Below are positions 43,601 through 51,655 of a DNA stretch of 64,000 nucleotides, one piece after another. The translations under genes and the position numbers were made by a program. Every line of letters begins with the position of its first letter. Within the stretch, counting starts at the first letter, position 1. This stretch comes from Anaeromassilibacillus sp001305115 (lineage in GTDB: Bacteria; Bacillota; Clostridia; Oscillospirales; Acutalibacteraceae), in the NCBI GenBank assembly GCA_042854365.1, contig AP031437.1, positions 1,488,001 through 1,552,000 on the forward strand. Direction: 5' to 3'. The notes under the pieces are model-generated. The model was not told where the DNA came from and made no database searches. It was given only the letters and a program-made list of their open reading frames with translations.

Positions 43601-43906
43601 GTGAAAGATATTCTCTCTGCCATAACCGCATATCGAGAGGATCGGGGCTGGACGGAGTATCAGCTTGCAGAACGCTCTGGCTTGCCGCAGTCTACAATCT
43701 CCTCGTGGTATCGCAAGAATATGGTCCCTACGATTCCGTCCTTGGAAAAAATCTGTACAGCTTTTGGTATCACACTTTCTCAGCTGTTTGCAGAAGAAGA
43801 TACTCCCGTTTCTTTGACGGTTTCACAAAGAAAGCTTCTGGAGCGATGGTCGAGATTGAGTGAGGAACAGCAAGCCGTAGTATTTGCTTTGATTGATAAA
43901 ATGTAA
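43601..43906 (+). CDS. XRE family transcriptional regulator
   Basis: 101 residues. A Cro/C1-type helix-turn-helix (YQLAERSGLPQSTISSWYRK) occupies residues 18-60, followed by a short tail with LLERWSRLSEEQQAVVFALI, likely a dimer helix. GTG 43601 is chosen because AAGGGGTGA lies at proper spacing; upstream GTG and ATG at 43592 and 43595 are too close. It is divergent from the SLOG pseudogene and ends in a strong terminator. Confidence 0.85.
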   Translation: MKDILSAITAYREDRGWTEYQLAERSGLPQSTISSWYRKNMVPTIPSLEKICTAFGITLSQLFAEEDTPVSLTVSQRKLLERWSRLSEEQQAVVFALIDKM

Positions 43907-43910
43907 AAAA

Positions 43911-43954
43911 GCCGCCAGAAGCAGCATCTCTTGGATGTGCCTCTGGCGGTTTTG
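43911..43954. terminator. Terminator between converging XRE and DUF6061 genes
   Basis: GCCGCCAGAAGCAGCATC and GATGTGCCTCTGGCGG arms with an A6 run before and TTTT after; works on both strands. Confidence 0.85.
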
Positions 43955-43955
43955 C

Positions 43956-44213
43956 TTATCCATCAAAATCGAACGGTAGAGGTTCTGTTACGGTTTGTAA
44001 ATATTCCTTCGGGTCTCCGTTCAGAATCAATTCCGCATAGGACAGCGGATCGTTGTAGATGAGCCAGTCCCGTTCAGGCCGCTGGAAGCGGCTGTTCGCA
44101 AGCTCGTCCTCTACAGAGGTACAGTGAATGGAAATCATGCTGCCGTCGGAGTACCGCAGTTCAACACGACCGGTACCCATGTTAAATGCACAGGAAAGTA
44201 ATTTTTCCATCAT
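43956..44213 (-). CDS. DUF6061-like small protein
   Basis: About 85 residues beginning MMEKLLSCAFNMGTGRVELR, then DGSMISIHCTSVEDELAN and ERDWLIYNDPLSYAELILNGDP. The pattern matches small DUF6061-type proteins common in clostridial accessory regions; role unknown. GGAGA precedes the tandem ATG codons. A 10-bp palindrome at 44241 lies 28 bases upstream and probably controls it. Confidence 0.72.
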   Translation of the reverse strand: MMEKLLSCAFNMGTGRVELRYSDGSMISIHCTSVEDELANSRFQRPERDWLIYNDPLSYAELILNGDPKEYLQTVTEPLPFDFDG

Positions 44214-44240
44214 GATATTCTCCAAAATAGTTTGCTGTAT

Positions 44241-44264
44241 TTGCCTATATCCGCATATAGGCAA
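44241..44264. promoter_or_regulatory. Perfect palindrome upstream of the DUF6061 gene
   Basis: TTGCCTATAT CCGC ATATAGGCAA, a 10-bp inverted repeat with a four-base centre, extended by TTTGC/GCAAA half-matches outside. Its position before the gene suits an operator, perhaps for the nearby XRE protein. Confidence 0.6.
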
Positions 44265-44302
44265 GCAAAGCAGATTATCAATATAGTCTCTGTTAACAAG
44301 AA

Positions 44303-44343
44303 AAACTCCCGCCTAATTCCTGTTAGGAATCAGACGGGAGTTT
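44303..44343 (-). terminator. Hairpin terminator downstream of the histidine kinase
   Basis: AAACTCCCG-C-TAATTCCT pairs with AGGAAT-CAGA-CGGGAGTTT around GTT; the minus-strand side ends in T5. It is about 250 bases past the kinase stop, across a gene-free stretch. Confidence 0.7.
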
Positions 44344-44594
44344 CGTATGCACCCGAAAACCGCCAGCTAACCGTTGATAAGTCATTTATTTCCTTATCAC
44401 TGTTAAGCCAACATTTGGGGGGCTTTCCGCTCATTTTTGTTAGGGTGTATCCCCTCCAAGTTAATCGGGACAGTATAACGGCCCGATTCAACGCTCAATC
44501 GAAAGAGTGGATAGGGACACACGGGCGGAGAGGTTTGCACAGGCCTTGCGGGGGCCGCAAAAGGACCTTCCAAAAGTCCTTGGAGACCGTGCGG

Positions 44595-46205
44595 TCAGGG
44601 GGCGGGGAAAACGACCGTGGCCTGTACCCCCTGCGGGGTATTTTCCATCCGGTAATCCGCCCCATGCCGGTCCAATACCATTTTGACGATATACAGCCCC
44701 AGACCACTACCGCCGGTCCCCCGATTTCGAGAGGCATCCACCCGGTAAAATGCTTCAAAAAGGTGTGGAAGGGCTTCTTCCGGAATATGAATGCCGCCGT
44801 TTGTGATGGTCAGTTCCGGCTGTCTGTCTCCGGTGAGCCGGACATGTACGGTTTCCCCTTCCGGCGAATAGAGAAGCGCGTTGGACAGCAAATTGCCAAT
44901 GGCGCGCTGCAACAGGACGGGATCACCTTTTATCAGTACCCCTGGCGCCGTCGCAATGTGCAACGCCTGTTCACGCATCTGTGCCAACTCCCCGGCCTGC
45001 TGCACCTGCTGTTCCACCAGTTGCGTCAAATCCACTTCCTCCTGTTTTAACGGCACGTGCACATTCTCCATACGGGAGATTGTGAGAATTTCCTGAACCA
45101 GTCCCTCCATCCGATTGGTGACAGCCAGCGACCGCGCTAGATACTTATCCCGGTCTTTGTAGATGTCCACACCAGCCAACATGCCGGAAAGCTGTCCTTT
45201 CAGCACCGTGATCGGCGTTTTTAACTCGTGGGAGGCGGCGGAGAAGAAAGTGATCCGCTGCTGTTCCAACGCCCGCTCACGGTCGATGTCCTGGCGCAGG
45301 GCTGCATTGGCTGTGCGCAGTTCATTTAAAGCGGTGGAAAGGCGCTCGGAAAGTTCGTTCAGGTTCCGTCCCAATACGCCGATCTCATCACCGCGTTTTT
45401 CCGGACACTTCCAGTCGAAGTCCAGGTCTGCCATCTTCTGGGAAATACCGCTGAGCCGTACGATGGGGCGCGTGATATAACGGGAATAGATGACCGCCCC
45501 CAGCAGGGAGATTGCCAGAACCACCACAAGCAGAAAAGGAAGTACCCGCCCCAGTGCCTCGACCGTCTGGTTGGCTGCGGTGACGCTGTTTAGGATGGTC
45601 ATCGTATAGGGCATGCTGCTCCCCTTGAAGGAGAAGGTGTACTGGGGAAGATCGCGGGTGACGGTGACCAAATCGCCGGAGGCCTGGATTTTCCCACTTG
45701 CGGTATCCCAGACCGTCAAGGTACCGGCCGAAGTGGTAGAAAAAGCATCCTCCGAGGAAACCGGGTCGGACTGCGTAACGACAAAGCGGTCCTCCTCGGT
45801 TGGAGTATCCGGAATGAGCGTAAGGCTTTCGCCCTCCTCCTCGCTGTAGTAACTGCCGGCAACCGAGTTTTCAGCAGAATCGCTGGCCATGGAGATCGCA
45901 ATCGAGTTGGGGAGTTCCACCGGATTTCCGTCCGCATCGCTCATCAACACGGTCACGCCGGTATCGATGATAAAACGGTCCACCAGAGGGCCACATTCCG
46001 CCAACGTCGTTTTTTCCAATTCCCGGGTAAGCGTGGTCGCCTTTTCCGCGAGATCGCTGTTGACAATCGTCGTGTAGGAGATCGGCGTGGCCCAGGCGAT
46101 AAAAGCATAGGTCAATGCGCAGGCCGCTGCCAAAATGGCGGCAGTAATCAGAAAAATGCGCAAAGTTAAACTCCCGCCAATCCGTCTAATGCACTTTTTC
46201 AACAC
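44595..46205 (-). CDS. Sensor histidine kinase (VanS/BaeS-like)
   Basis: About 536 residues. Two membrane helices (about 12-34 and 225-247) flank an outer sensor domain of nearly 190 residues. HAMP domain, then the H-box SAASHELKTPITVLKG with the phospho-acceptor His, N-box AIGNLLSNALLYS and G-boxes GTGGSGLGLYIVK. It is the sensor of the response regulator upstream, overlapping its end by 20 bases. A GTG start at 46205 with GGTGGGG upstream is the best choice. Signal unknown. Confidence 0.92.
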   Translation of the reverse strand: MLKKCIRRIGGSLTLRIFLITAAILAAACALTYAFIAWATPISYTTIVNSDLAEKATTLTRELEKTTLAECGPLVDRFIIDTGVTVLMSDADGNPVELPNSIAISMASDSAENSVAGSYYSEEEGESLTLIPDTPTEEDRFVVTQSDPVSSEDAFSTTSAGTLTVWDTASGKIQASGDLVTVTRDLPQYTFSFKGSSMPYTMTILNSVTAANQTVEALGRVLPFLLVVVLAISLLGAVIYSRYITRPIVRLSGISQKMADLDFDWKCPEKRGDEIGVLGRNLNELSERLSTALNELRTANAALRQDIDRERALEQQRITFFSAASHELKTPITVLKGQLSGMLAGVDIYKDRDKYLARSLAVTNRMEGLVQEILTISRMENVHVPLKQEEVDLTQLVEQQVQQAGELAQMREQALHIATAPGVLIKGDPVLLQRAIGNLLSNALLYSPEGETVHVRLTGDRQPELTITNGGIHIPEEALPHLFEAFYRVDASRNRGTGGSGLGLYIVKMVLDRHGADYRMENTPQGVQATVVFPAP

Positions 46206-46854
46206 GGTACCCCACCCCCCGCACAGTCTCGATGTAATCCCCGCGCAGCTTTTTGCGCAGGTTTTTGATGTGGCTGTCCACAATGCGTTCGTCCCCTAGG
46301 AAATCGTAATTCCAGAGTTTTCCCAGCAGGACGGAGCGCGTCAATACGCGCCCCTGATTTTGCAACAGTTCCCGCAAAAGTTCAAATTCGCGGCTGGTCA
46401 GATCGATGGGGCACCCGCCCTCTGTGACCTGGTAAGCATCGAGGTCGAGGGTCAGTTCCCGGTAGACCAGTAGGCTGGTCTCCTCTTCCCCGCTGCCGGC
46501 ACGGCGGAGCACAGCGGCAATTTTTCGCAGGAGGATTGGCATGGAGAACGGCTTTGTCACATAGTCGTCGATGTTCAGATCAAAGCCTTTGAGCTGGTTT
46601 TCCTCCGCATCCAAGGCGGTAAGCATGATGATTGGGATGCTGGACTCGCGACGGATAAGCTCGCAGACGCCGTATCCGTCCACCTTTGGAAGCAGGACGT
46701 CCAACAGGACCAAATTCCAAGTCCCCCCGTGGAACAAATCCAGAGCAGCGATCCCATCCCCAGCCGCGCCGGTCTCATAACCTGCATCGTGCAGATAAGC
46801 GCAGAGCATCTCCTGAATATCCGGATCGTCCTCTACGACTAAGATTCGTTTCAT
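46186..46854 (-). CDS. OmpR family response regulator
   Basis: 222 residues. Receiver domain with acidic pocket EDDPD, phospho-acceptor Asp in LVLLDVLLPKVDGYG and Lys in YVTKPFS, then a winged-helix DNA-binding domain (LTSREFELLRELLQNQGRVLTR, recognition region RIVDSHIKNLRKKL). Partner of the kinase downstream. ATG 46854 has AGGAG at nine bases. The MacAB-like operon 750 bases upstream on the same strand is a plausible target, but nothing in the sequence proves it. Confidence 0.93.
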   Translation of the reverse strand: MKRILVVEDDPDIQEMLCAYLHDAGYETGAAGDGIAALDLFHGGTWNLVLLDVLLPKVDGYGVCELIRRESSIPIIMLTALDAEENQLKGFDLNIDDYVTKPFSMPILLRKIAAVLRRAGSGEEETSLLVYRELTLDLDAYQVTEGGCPIDLTSREFELLRELLQNQGRVLTRSVLLGKLWNYDFLGDERIVDSHIKNLRKKLRGDYIETVRGVGYRVEKVH

Positions 46855-46863
46855 TTTCATCAA

Positions 46864-47566
46864 CTCCTGTCGGACAGTATACCATGGGAATTTGAAATTT
46901 GTATGGATTTTTTTCAGATTCCAGGTTTTCCCGTTGGAAACCGGAATAGCCAGGAACTTTGATAACCGGCACGCCGGGCAAGCGGCCTTCCCGCCGCGAT
47001 TATGCCCCCAACAAAGCCGGGATGCTTGAAAAGTTCCATAAAGGCTCTACGCTGGCAAGCCTTGCTCAATTGAAGCTTTTTCCACGAAACCACAGCAGCC
47101 CATAAGTGGGCAGTTCATGCGGCAAAGAAGCCTTCTATGGCGGGAACCTTGCCGGGCGCTCTCTGCTGTTGTCCCCGTGTGGACGGTATGCGCGGCGCCT
47201 TGGTGATAAAACCGCTGTTCATTTCCCGCTTTACCCACAAGCAAAGCGTGCCTACTCCCTCCAGCAGGACCGCAGGAGTCCCTTTTGAGAAAGCATATCA
47301 GTCGCCCCCTCCGGCTGAGCCGGGGACATAAGGAGGCCCCATAAGGCCCATTGCCGGCAAGCGTCTCCAAACGTGCGGAACTTGCTTTCGCTTGCGTCAC
47401 TCACCCCACAGCGCACAGCCCGTACATGGGCAATTACTGTTCTAACAGCAACCTTCTGCCATCGAAAGATTGTTGTGAACAACTCGCTTCGCTCGATACT
47501 GAAAGCGAAAGCTTTTTTATGGGGCTTCTCCATATGCACAGCCGGTGATTTCTCTAACCAAACAGA
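46864..47566. other. 700-base gene-free spacer with junk-like open frames
   Basis: GC-rich, with several overlapping open frames on both strands (for example 47047-47400) that have no ribosome binding sites. Their translations are rich in Arg, Ser, Pro and Cys. From memory, similar translations are annotated as small proteins in other Ruminococcaceae genomes, so this may be a dispersed non-coding repeat. Confidence 0.45.
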
Positions 47567-47599
47567 ATGCGCTCAAAGGCCAACTGCCTTTGAGCGCAT
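47567..47599 (-). terminator. Terminator of the MacAB-like operon
   Basis: ATGCGCTCAAAGGC pairs perfectly over 14 bases with GCCTTTGAGCGCAT, loop CAACT. It is 15 bases after the permease stop; the T tail on the minus strand is weak (TCTGTTTGG). Confidence 0.7.
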
Positions 47600-47614
47600 G
47601 AAATGAGTCTGGTA

Positions 47615-48868
47615 TTATTCGTACCGCAGAGCCTCGATGGGGTCGAGCTTTGCGGCCTTGTTGGCCGGATAGTAGCCGAAAAACACGCCAATCAGCATGG
47701 AGAAGCCGACCGCGATGACGATGGCTCCTATGGATGGGACTGTGGGCATCCCCAACAGGCTTCCGCCCGCATAACCGAGCAGGGCGCCCAGTAGGATTCC
47801 CAATGCGCCGCCGATGACGCAGATAATCATGGATTCCACAATAAACTGCATACGGATGGCGCCATCCGGTGCACCGAGCGCTTTGCGGATGCCGATCTCG
47901 CGGGTGCGCTCTGTCACGGAAACCAGCATGATGTTCATCACGCCGATGCCGCCGACCAGCAGCGAAATTCCAGCAATCACCGCGATGGCCGTGGACATTG
48001 TGCCCATCATGTCATTGACTTCTTTGACCATGGATTCCAAGCTCTGCGCTTCGCAGTGCATGCTCTCGTTTTTCGCATAGAAGCGGTCGTTAAAAAACTC
48101 CGCAGACTCCTCGGCGAACGACTGGTAATCCAAACCCGGCTGAACCGCGATATAGAAATAGAAATACCCGTCCGGCGAGTAATCCAACACGCGGTAAGCG
48201 GTCGAAATCGGGATGTAAATGGTGGTGCTCATGCCGGCCGAACCCATCAGGAAGCTGTTTGCCTGATCCTCATAGACGCCCACGATGGTGAAGGTCTGGC
48301 GTCCACCGCCATCCATCTCGATCTTGATCTCCTGTCCTACAGCGTTCTGATTGCCGGGAAAAAGCGTCTCTGCCAGGGACTGCGCGATGACCGCCACATA
48401 TTTGGCGCGCTCTGTGTCCGAGTCGTTGATAAAGCGTCCCCGCACCATGTTCACCTGAGTGCCTGTCGCGCCCGTGGCATAGCCCTCGTTGACGCCTTGC
48501 AGACTGACCTTGTTGTCCTCATGAAACTTGGTGACGATGCCGCTTCCTGCGCTCTCCATCAGGCCGATACCGACGATCTTGTCACCGTATTTGTTTTGAT
48601 ACTGTTCGATCATTTCGTCGGTGATGAGGTCGTCCTCAGTATAGGTATAAGAACTGGTGTAATCGCGGGGCGTGACTTGGATTGCAACGTTGTTTACGCC
48701 CATGCTCTCCATGGAAGAACTGACCATTCCGGTCATTGCCTCGCCCACCGACGTGATGGCAATCACCGAACCGATGCCGATGATGATTCCCAGCATGGTG
48801 AGTAATGCGCGCATTTTGTTGGAAACCAGGCCGGCAATCGCCAGAGAGATGTTCTCAAACAGATTCAT
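47615..48868 (-). CDS. MacB-like ABC transporter permease (FtsX family)
   Basis: 417 residues. One N-terminal helix, a large outer MacB_PCD domain (about 45-280) and three C-terminal helices with the FtsX motif TERTREIGIRKALGA. The MacB family drives drug, peptide or lipid export by mechanotransmission. Overlaps the ATPase gene upstream by ATGA. With the adaptor and ATPase genes it forms a complete three-gene export system. The substrate is unknown. Confidence 0.92.
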   Translation of the reverse strand: MNLFENISLAIAGLVSNKMRALLTMLGIIIGIGSVIAITSVGEAMTGMVSSSMESMGVNNVAIQVTPRDYTSSYTYTEDDLITDEMIEQYQNKYGDKIVGIGLMESAGSGIVTKFHEDNKVSLQGVNEGYATGATGTQVNMVRGRFINDSDTERAKYVAVIAQSLAETLFPGNQNAVGQEIKIEMDGGGRQTFTIVGVYEDQANSFLMGSAGMSTTIYIPISTAYRVLDYSPDGYFYFYIAVQPGLDYQSFAEESAEFFNDRFYAKNESMHCEAQSLESMVKEVNDMMGTMSTAIAVIAGISLLVGGIGVMNIMLVSVTERTREIGIRKALGAPDGAIRMQFIVESMIICVIGGALGILLGALLGYAGGSLLGMPTVPSIGAIVIAVGFSMLIGVFFGYYPANKAAKLDPIEALRYE

Positions 48869-49584
48869 GCACCCACCCCCTGCCGCTCCAGGCGCTTGTC
48901 GCGTTCCCGGACGATGCTGCCGTCGTGGATGGTGATGATGCGTTCCGTCTCTTCGGCCAACTCGTTGTTGTGCGTAATCAGGACAATGGTCTTTCCCTGT
49001 TTTTCGTGCAGCTCATGGAAGATGTCCATCACCAGACGTCCGGTATTGCTGTCCAGAGCGCCGGTTGGTTCGTCGGCCAGGATGATCGCCGGGTCGTTTG
49101 CCATGGCGCGGGCGATGGCCACGCGCTGCTTCTGGCCGCCGGAGAGCTCGTTCGGCATATGCCTGGAACGTTCCGACATCTCCACCATCTCTAAAAGTTC
49201 CTTGGCGCGCTTACTGCGCTCCCGCTTTGAAATGCCCGCATACAGCATGGGAAGTTCCACATTGGCCTGTGCGGTGCAGCGCGGGATGAGATTGAAGGTC
49301 TGGAATACAAATCCAATCTTGCGGTTCCGGATCTGCGAGAGCTTGCGGCTGCTCATTTCAGCCATGGGAACGCCGTCCAGGGTGTATTCCCCCGAGGTCT
49401 GGTGATCCAACGCGCCGATGATATTCATCAGCGTGGATTTACCAGAACCGGACGCGCCGACAATGGAGACAAATTCCCCTTCCCGGATGTCCAAGCTGAT
49501 CCCATGGAGGACTTCCAATTCGTTGGGAGTACCGATGTAATAGGTTTTTACGATGTCGCGCATCTCAATGACTGTCTTACCCAT
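48865..49584 (-). CDS. MacB/LolD-type ABC transporter ATP-binding protein
   Basis: 239 residues. Walker A GASGSGKST, signature LSGGQKQRVAIARAM, Walker B IILADEPTGALDSNTG and H-loop LITHNNELAE. The N-terminal MRDIVKTYYIGTPNEVLHGI-like start is typical of this family. It forms the ATPase of the downstream permease, overlapping it by 4 bases, and overlaps the adaptor gene by 8 bases. Confidence 0.94.
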   Translation of the reverse strand: MGKTVIEMRDIVKTYYIGTPNELEVLHGISLDIREGEFVSIVGASGSGKSTLMNIIGALDHQTSGEYTLDGVPMAEMSSRKLSQIRNRKIGFVFQTFNLIPRCTAQANVELPMLYAGISKRERSKRAKELLEMVEMSERSRHMPNELSGGQKQRVAIARAMANDPAIILADEPTGALDSNTGRLVMDIFHELHEKQGKTIVLITHNNELAEETERIITIHDGSIVRERDKRLERQGVGA

Positions 49585-51349
49585 TGGCTACAACACCCAC
49601 TCCCATCGAGCCGGCGGTATCCTGCGGCAGGACGCCGGCTGCCGGCATAGCAGAAACCGGCATGCCGGGCTGAATCTGTTTGCTGTCCGAGATGATCTGC
49701 ATGCCCTCTGTGAGGAGATCGCCGCTGATTTCCACCTCATAATCGGTCTCCAAGCCCATCGTAACCGGAACCGCCTCCGCTATGGTAGTCCCGTCCTCCT
49801 GCTCCTTGACCGTGTAGACAACCGAACTGCCGTCCGCCGCCGTGGAGATCGCATCGTATGGCACGGCAAAGACATTTTCCTTCTGCTCGGTCACAATGTC
49901 TGCGCGGGCGGTCATGCCGATGCGCAGGCCGGTTTCCTTCGAGGAAACCACTACGGTCGCATCGAATTCGACGTCCTTGGAGTTGGCCGTATTGTTGCCA
50001 TCCGTGCTCTCTGGCGTCCGGACCGCTGTGGGAGATACCTTTTCCAGATAGCCTTCGTATTCATCGTCGCCCGTGGCGTCCGCTTTGATGATGGCTGCCA
50101 TGTTGGGTTTGACCGTGTTTACGTCGTATTCTTTGATTTTGACGTCCACCTGCAATGCGTCGGTGTTTTCGATCTGGAACATGACGCCGCTCGGCGACGC
50201 GCCCTCGGTGGCATATACTGCGGTGATGGTGCCGGAAACGGGCGCAGTCACCGTGCACTTGCCCAACTGCTCCTGTAGATTTTTGAGTTCCTCGCGCTGT
50301 ACGCGGTCGTCCGCGGAGAGCTTGCTGGTCTCGATCGCCTGCAAATTGTCTTCCAAGCCGTGTGTCACGGCGGTCTGGGTTGCCTTTTGCGCCTTCAGCG
50401 CATTGTTATAGGCGTCCTTGGCTGTTGTGAGTTCTGTTTCGTATGTACCCAGCTGGTCATCCACCGCCTTTTTGGCGGCGTCCAGGTTCTGTTTGGCGGT
50501 GTCATATGCCTGTTGCGCATCGGTGACGTTCCGCCGCAGTTGGTCCACGCTGAGGGTTTCGGTTCCCTTCATGTACAGGGCATCCGCCTCGTTTTCTGCG
50601 TCCGTCAGTGCCTGCTTGCATTCGAGTACGTCTGCCTTGAGTTCTTCGACATCATCGTCGTCATTTTTTACTGCGCGTTCGTATTTCTTTAACGCCTCTT
50701 CATAATCGCGTTCCAGGTCGCTGTAGTAGCTGCCGAGTTCATTCCGGCGGTCCTTCAGGGCTTTTTCCGCGCGGCCGAGCGCTGTTGAAGCGGTATCGTA
50801 GGCGGACTGCGCAGAGATCAGCTCCGTATTCAGATTGCTGTCCAGCTTGGATTTGGCGGCATCCAGGTCCTTTTGCGCCTGGTCCACCTTCCGCTTGGCG
50901 TCGTTCACATTCTGTTGGGCTGTATTCAGCTCGGTGTTCAGGCCAGCATTCAGCGTTTCCATGGCGTCGTCGTATTTCTTCTGGTTGGTTTCAATCTGCT
51001 GCTGGTTGTTGGCGCTGGCCGTCGCAAGGGAAAGCTGCTTCTGGGTGATCTGCTGTTGCAGGTCCTCCGAATCCAGGACGCACAAGACGTCCCCCTCGTT
51101 GACGTGATCGCCGACCTCGACCAAAATATCCTTGACCGGATAGGTCAAATTGGTGTAAACGTTTACCGAATCCGTGCTCTCCACGTTGCCGTTGGTGCTG
51201 ATTGTGCTGCGCAGCGTTGTTTTTTGCAGGGGAGAAAGTTCAACGGGAAGTGCGATTGTCCCCGTGTCGGTGGGACGAAAGACCATCACGCCCACAGCCA
51301 CGGCAGCCAAAACGCCGATGACGATCAAAACCTTTTTCTTTCTTTTCAC
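49577..51349 (-). CDS. MacA-like HlyD-family membrane-fusion/adaptor protein
   Basis: 590 residues. Signal anchor at 6-25 after KRKKK, a first lipoyl half (VEVGDHVNEGDVLCVLD), a very long coiled-coil region rich in Ala, Gln, Lys and Asp (about 100-350), the second lipoyl half and the C-terminal beta-barrel (APVSGTITAVYATEG, RIGMTARADIV). In Gram-positives it links the MacB-like permease to the cell wall space. The coiled coil is longer than in E. coli MacA (about 370 residues in total). First gene of the operon. Confidence 0.92.
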   Translation of the reverse strand: MKRKKKVLIVIGVLAAVAVGVMVFRPTDTGTIALPVELSPLQKTTLRSTISTNGNVESTDSVNVYTNLTYPVKDILVEVGDHVNEGDVLCVLDSEDLQQQITQKQLSLATASANNQQQIETNQKKYDDAMETLNAGLNTELNTAQQNVNDAKRKVDQAQKDLDAAKSKLDSNLNTELISAQSAYDTASTALGRAEKALKDRRNELGSYYSDLERDYEEALKKYERAVKNDDDDVEELKADVLECKQALTDAENEADALYMKGTETLSVDQLRRNVTDAQQAYDTAKQNLDAAKKAVDDQLGTYETELTTAKDAYNNALKAQKATQTAVTHGLEDNLQAIETSKLSADDRVQREELKNLQEQLGKCTVTAPVSGTITAVYATEGASPSGVMFQIENTDALQVDVKIKEYDVNTVKPNMAAIIKADATGDDEYEGYLEKVSPTAVRTPESTDGNNTANSKDVEFDATVVVSSKETGLRIGMTARADIVTEQKENVFAVPYDAISTAADGSSVVYTVKEQEDGTTIAEAVPVTMGLETDYEVEISGDLLTEGMQIISDSKQIQPGMPVSAMPAAGVLPQDTAGSMGVGVVANG

Positions 51350-51439
51350 GCTTTTTAGCCTCCATCACATATTCCATGCGCCGTGGTCCTGCCAAAAGCT
51401 GGCCAAATGGCGCAGAAGAGTCTCTGCAAAAATGGGACG

Positions 51440-51464
51440 GAAGATTCCTTGGAAAGGAATCTTC
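51440..51464. promoter_or_regulatory. Perfect hairpin in the leader of the MacAB-like operon
   Basis: GAAGATTCCTT and AAGGAATCTTC, an 11-bp inverted repeat with a GGA loop, between the promoter at 51514 and the adaptor start. Could be an operator or a leader hairpin. Confidence 0.55.
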
Positions 51465-51513
51465 TTTGGCAGATCCCACTTATGCAGGCACATTGTACCA
51501 GTTGATTAATACA

Positions 51514-51542
51514 ATAGTACATATATGATTGCAAAAAGTCAA
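51514..51542 (-). promoter_or_regulatory. Promoter of the MacAB-like operon
   Basis: Minus strand: TTGACT (51542-51537), 17-base spacer, TACTAT (51519-51514), 165 bases before the adaptor start. Confidence 0.6.
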
Positions 51543-51655
51543 TACTTCAAACACATAATTAAGATTTATTTAAGTTTCTTCACGTTTTTGTAAATTATAT
51601 CATTTGTTTATTGGGCAAATTGTATAATGATAGAGGAAAAAACCGGATATTTCTT

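Noticed and set aside
47047..47539. Two minus-strand frames of 117 and 95 codons
   Set aside because: No binding sites and low-information composition; treated as part of a possible non-coding repeat.
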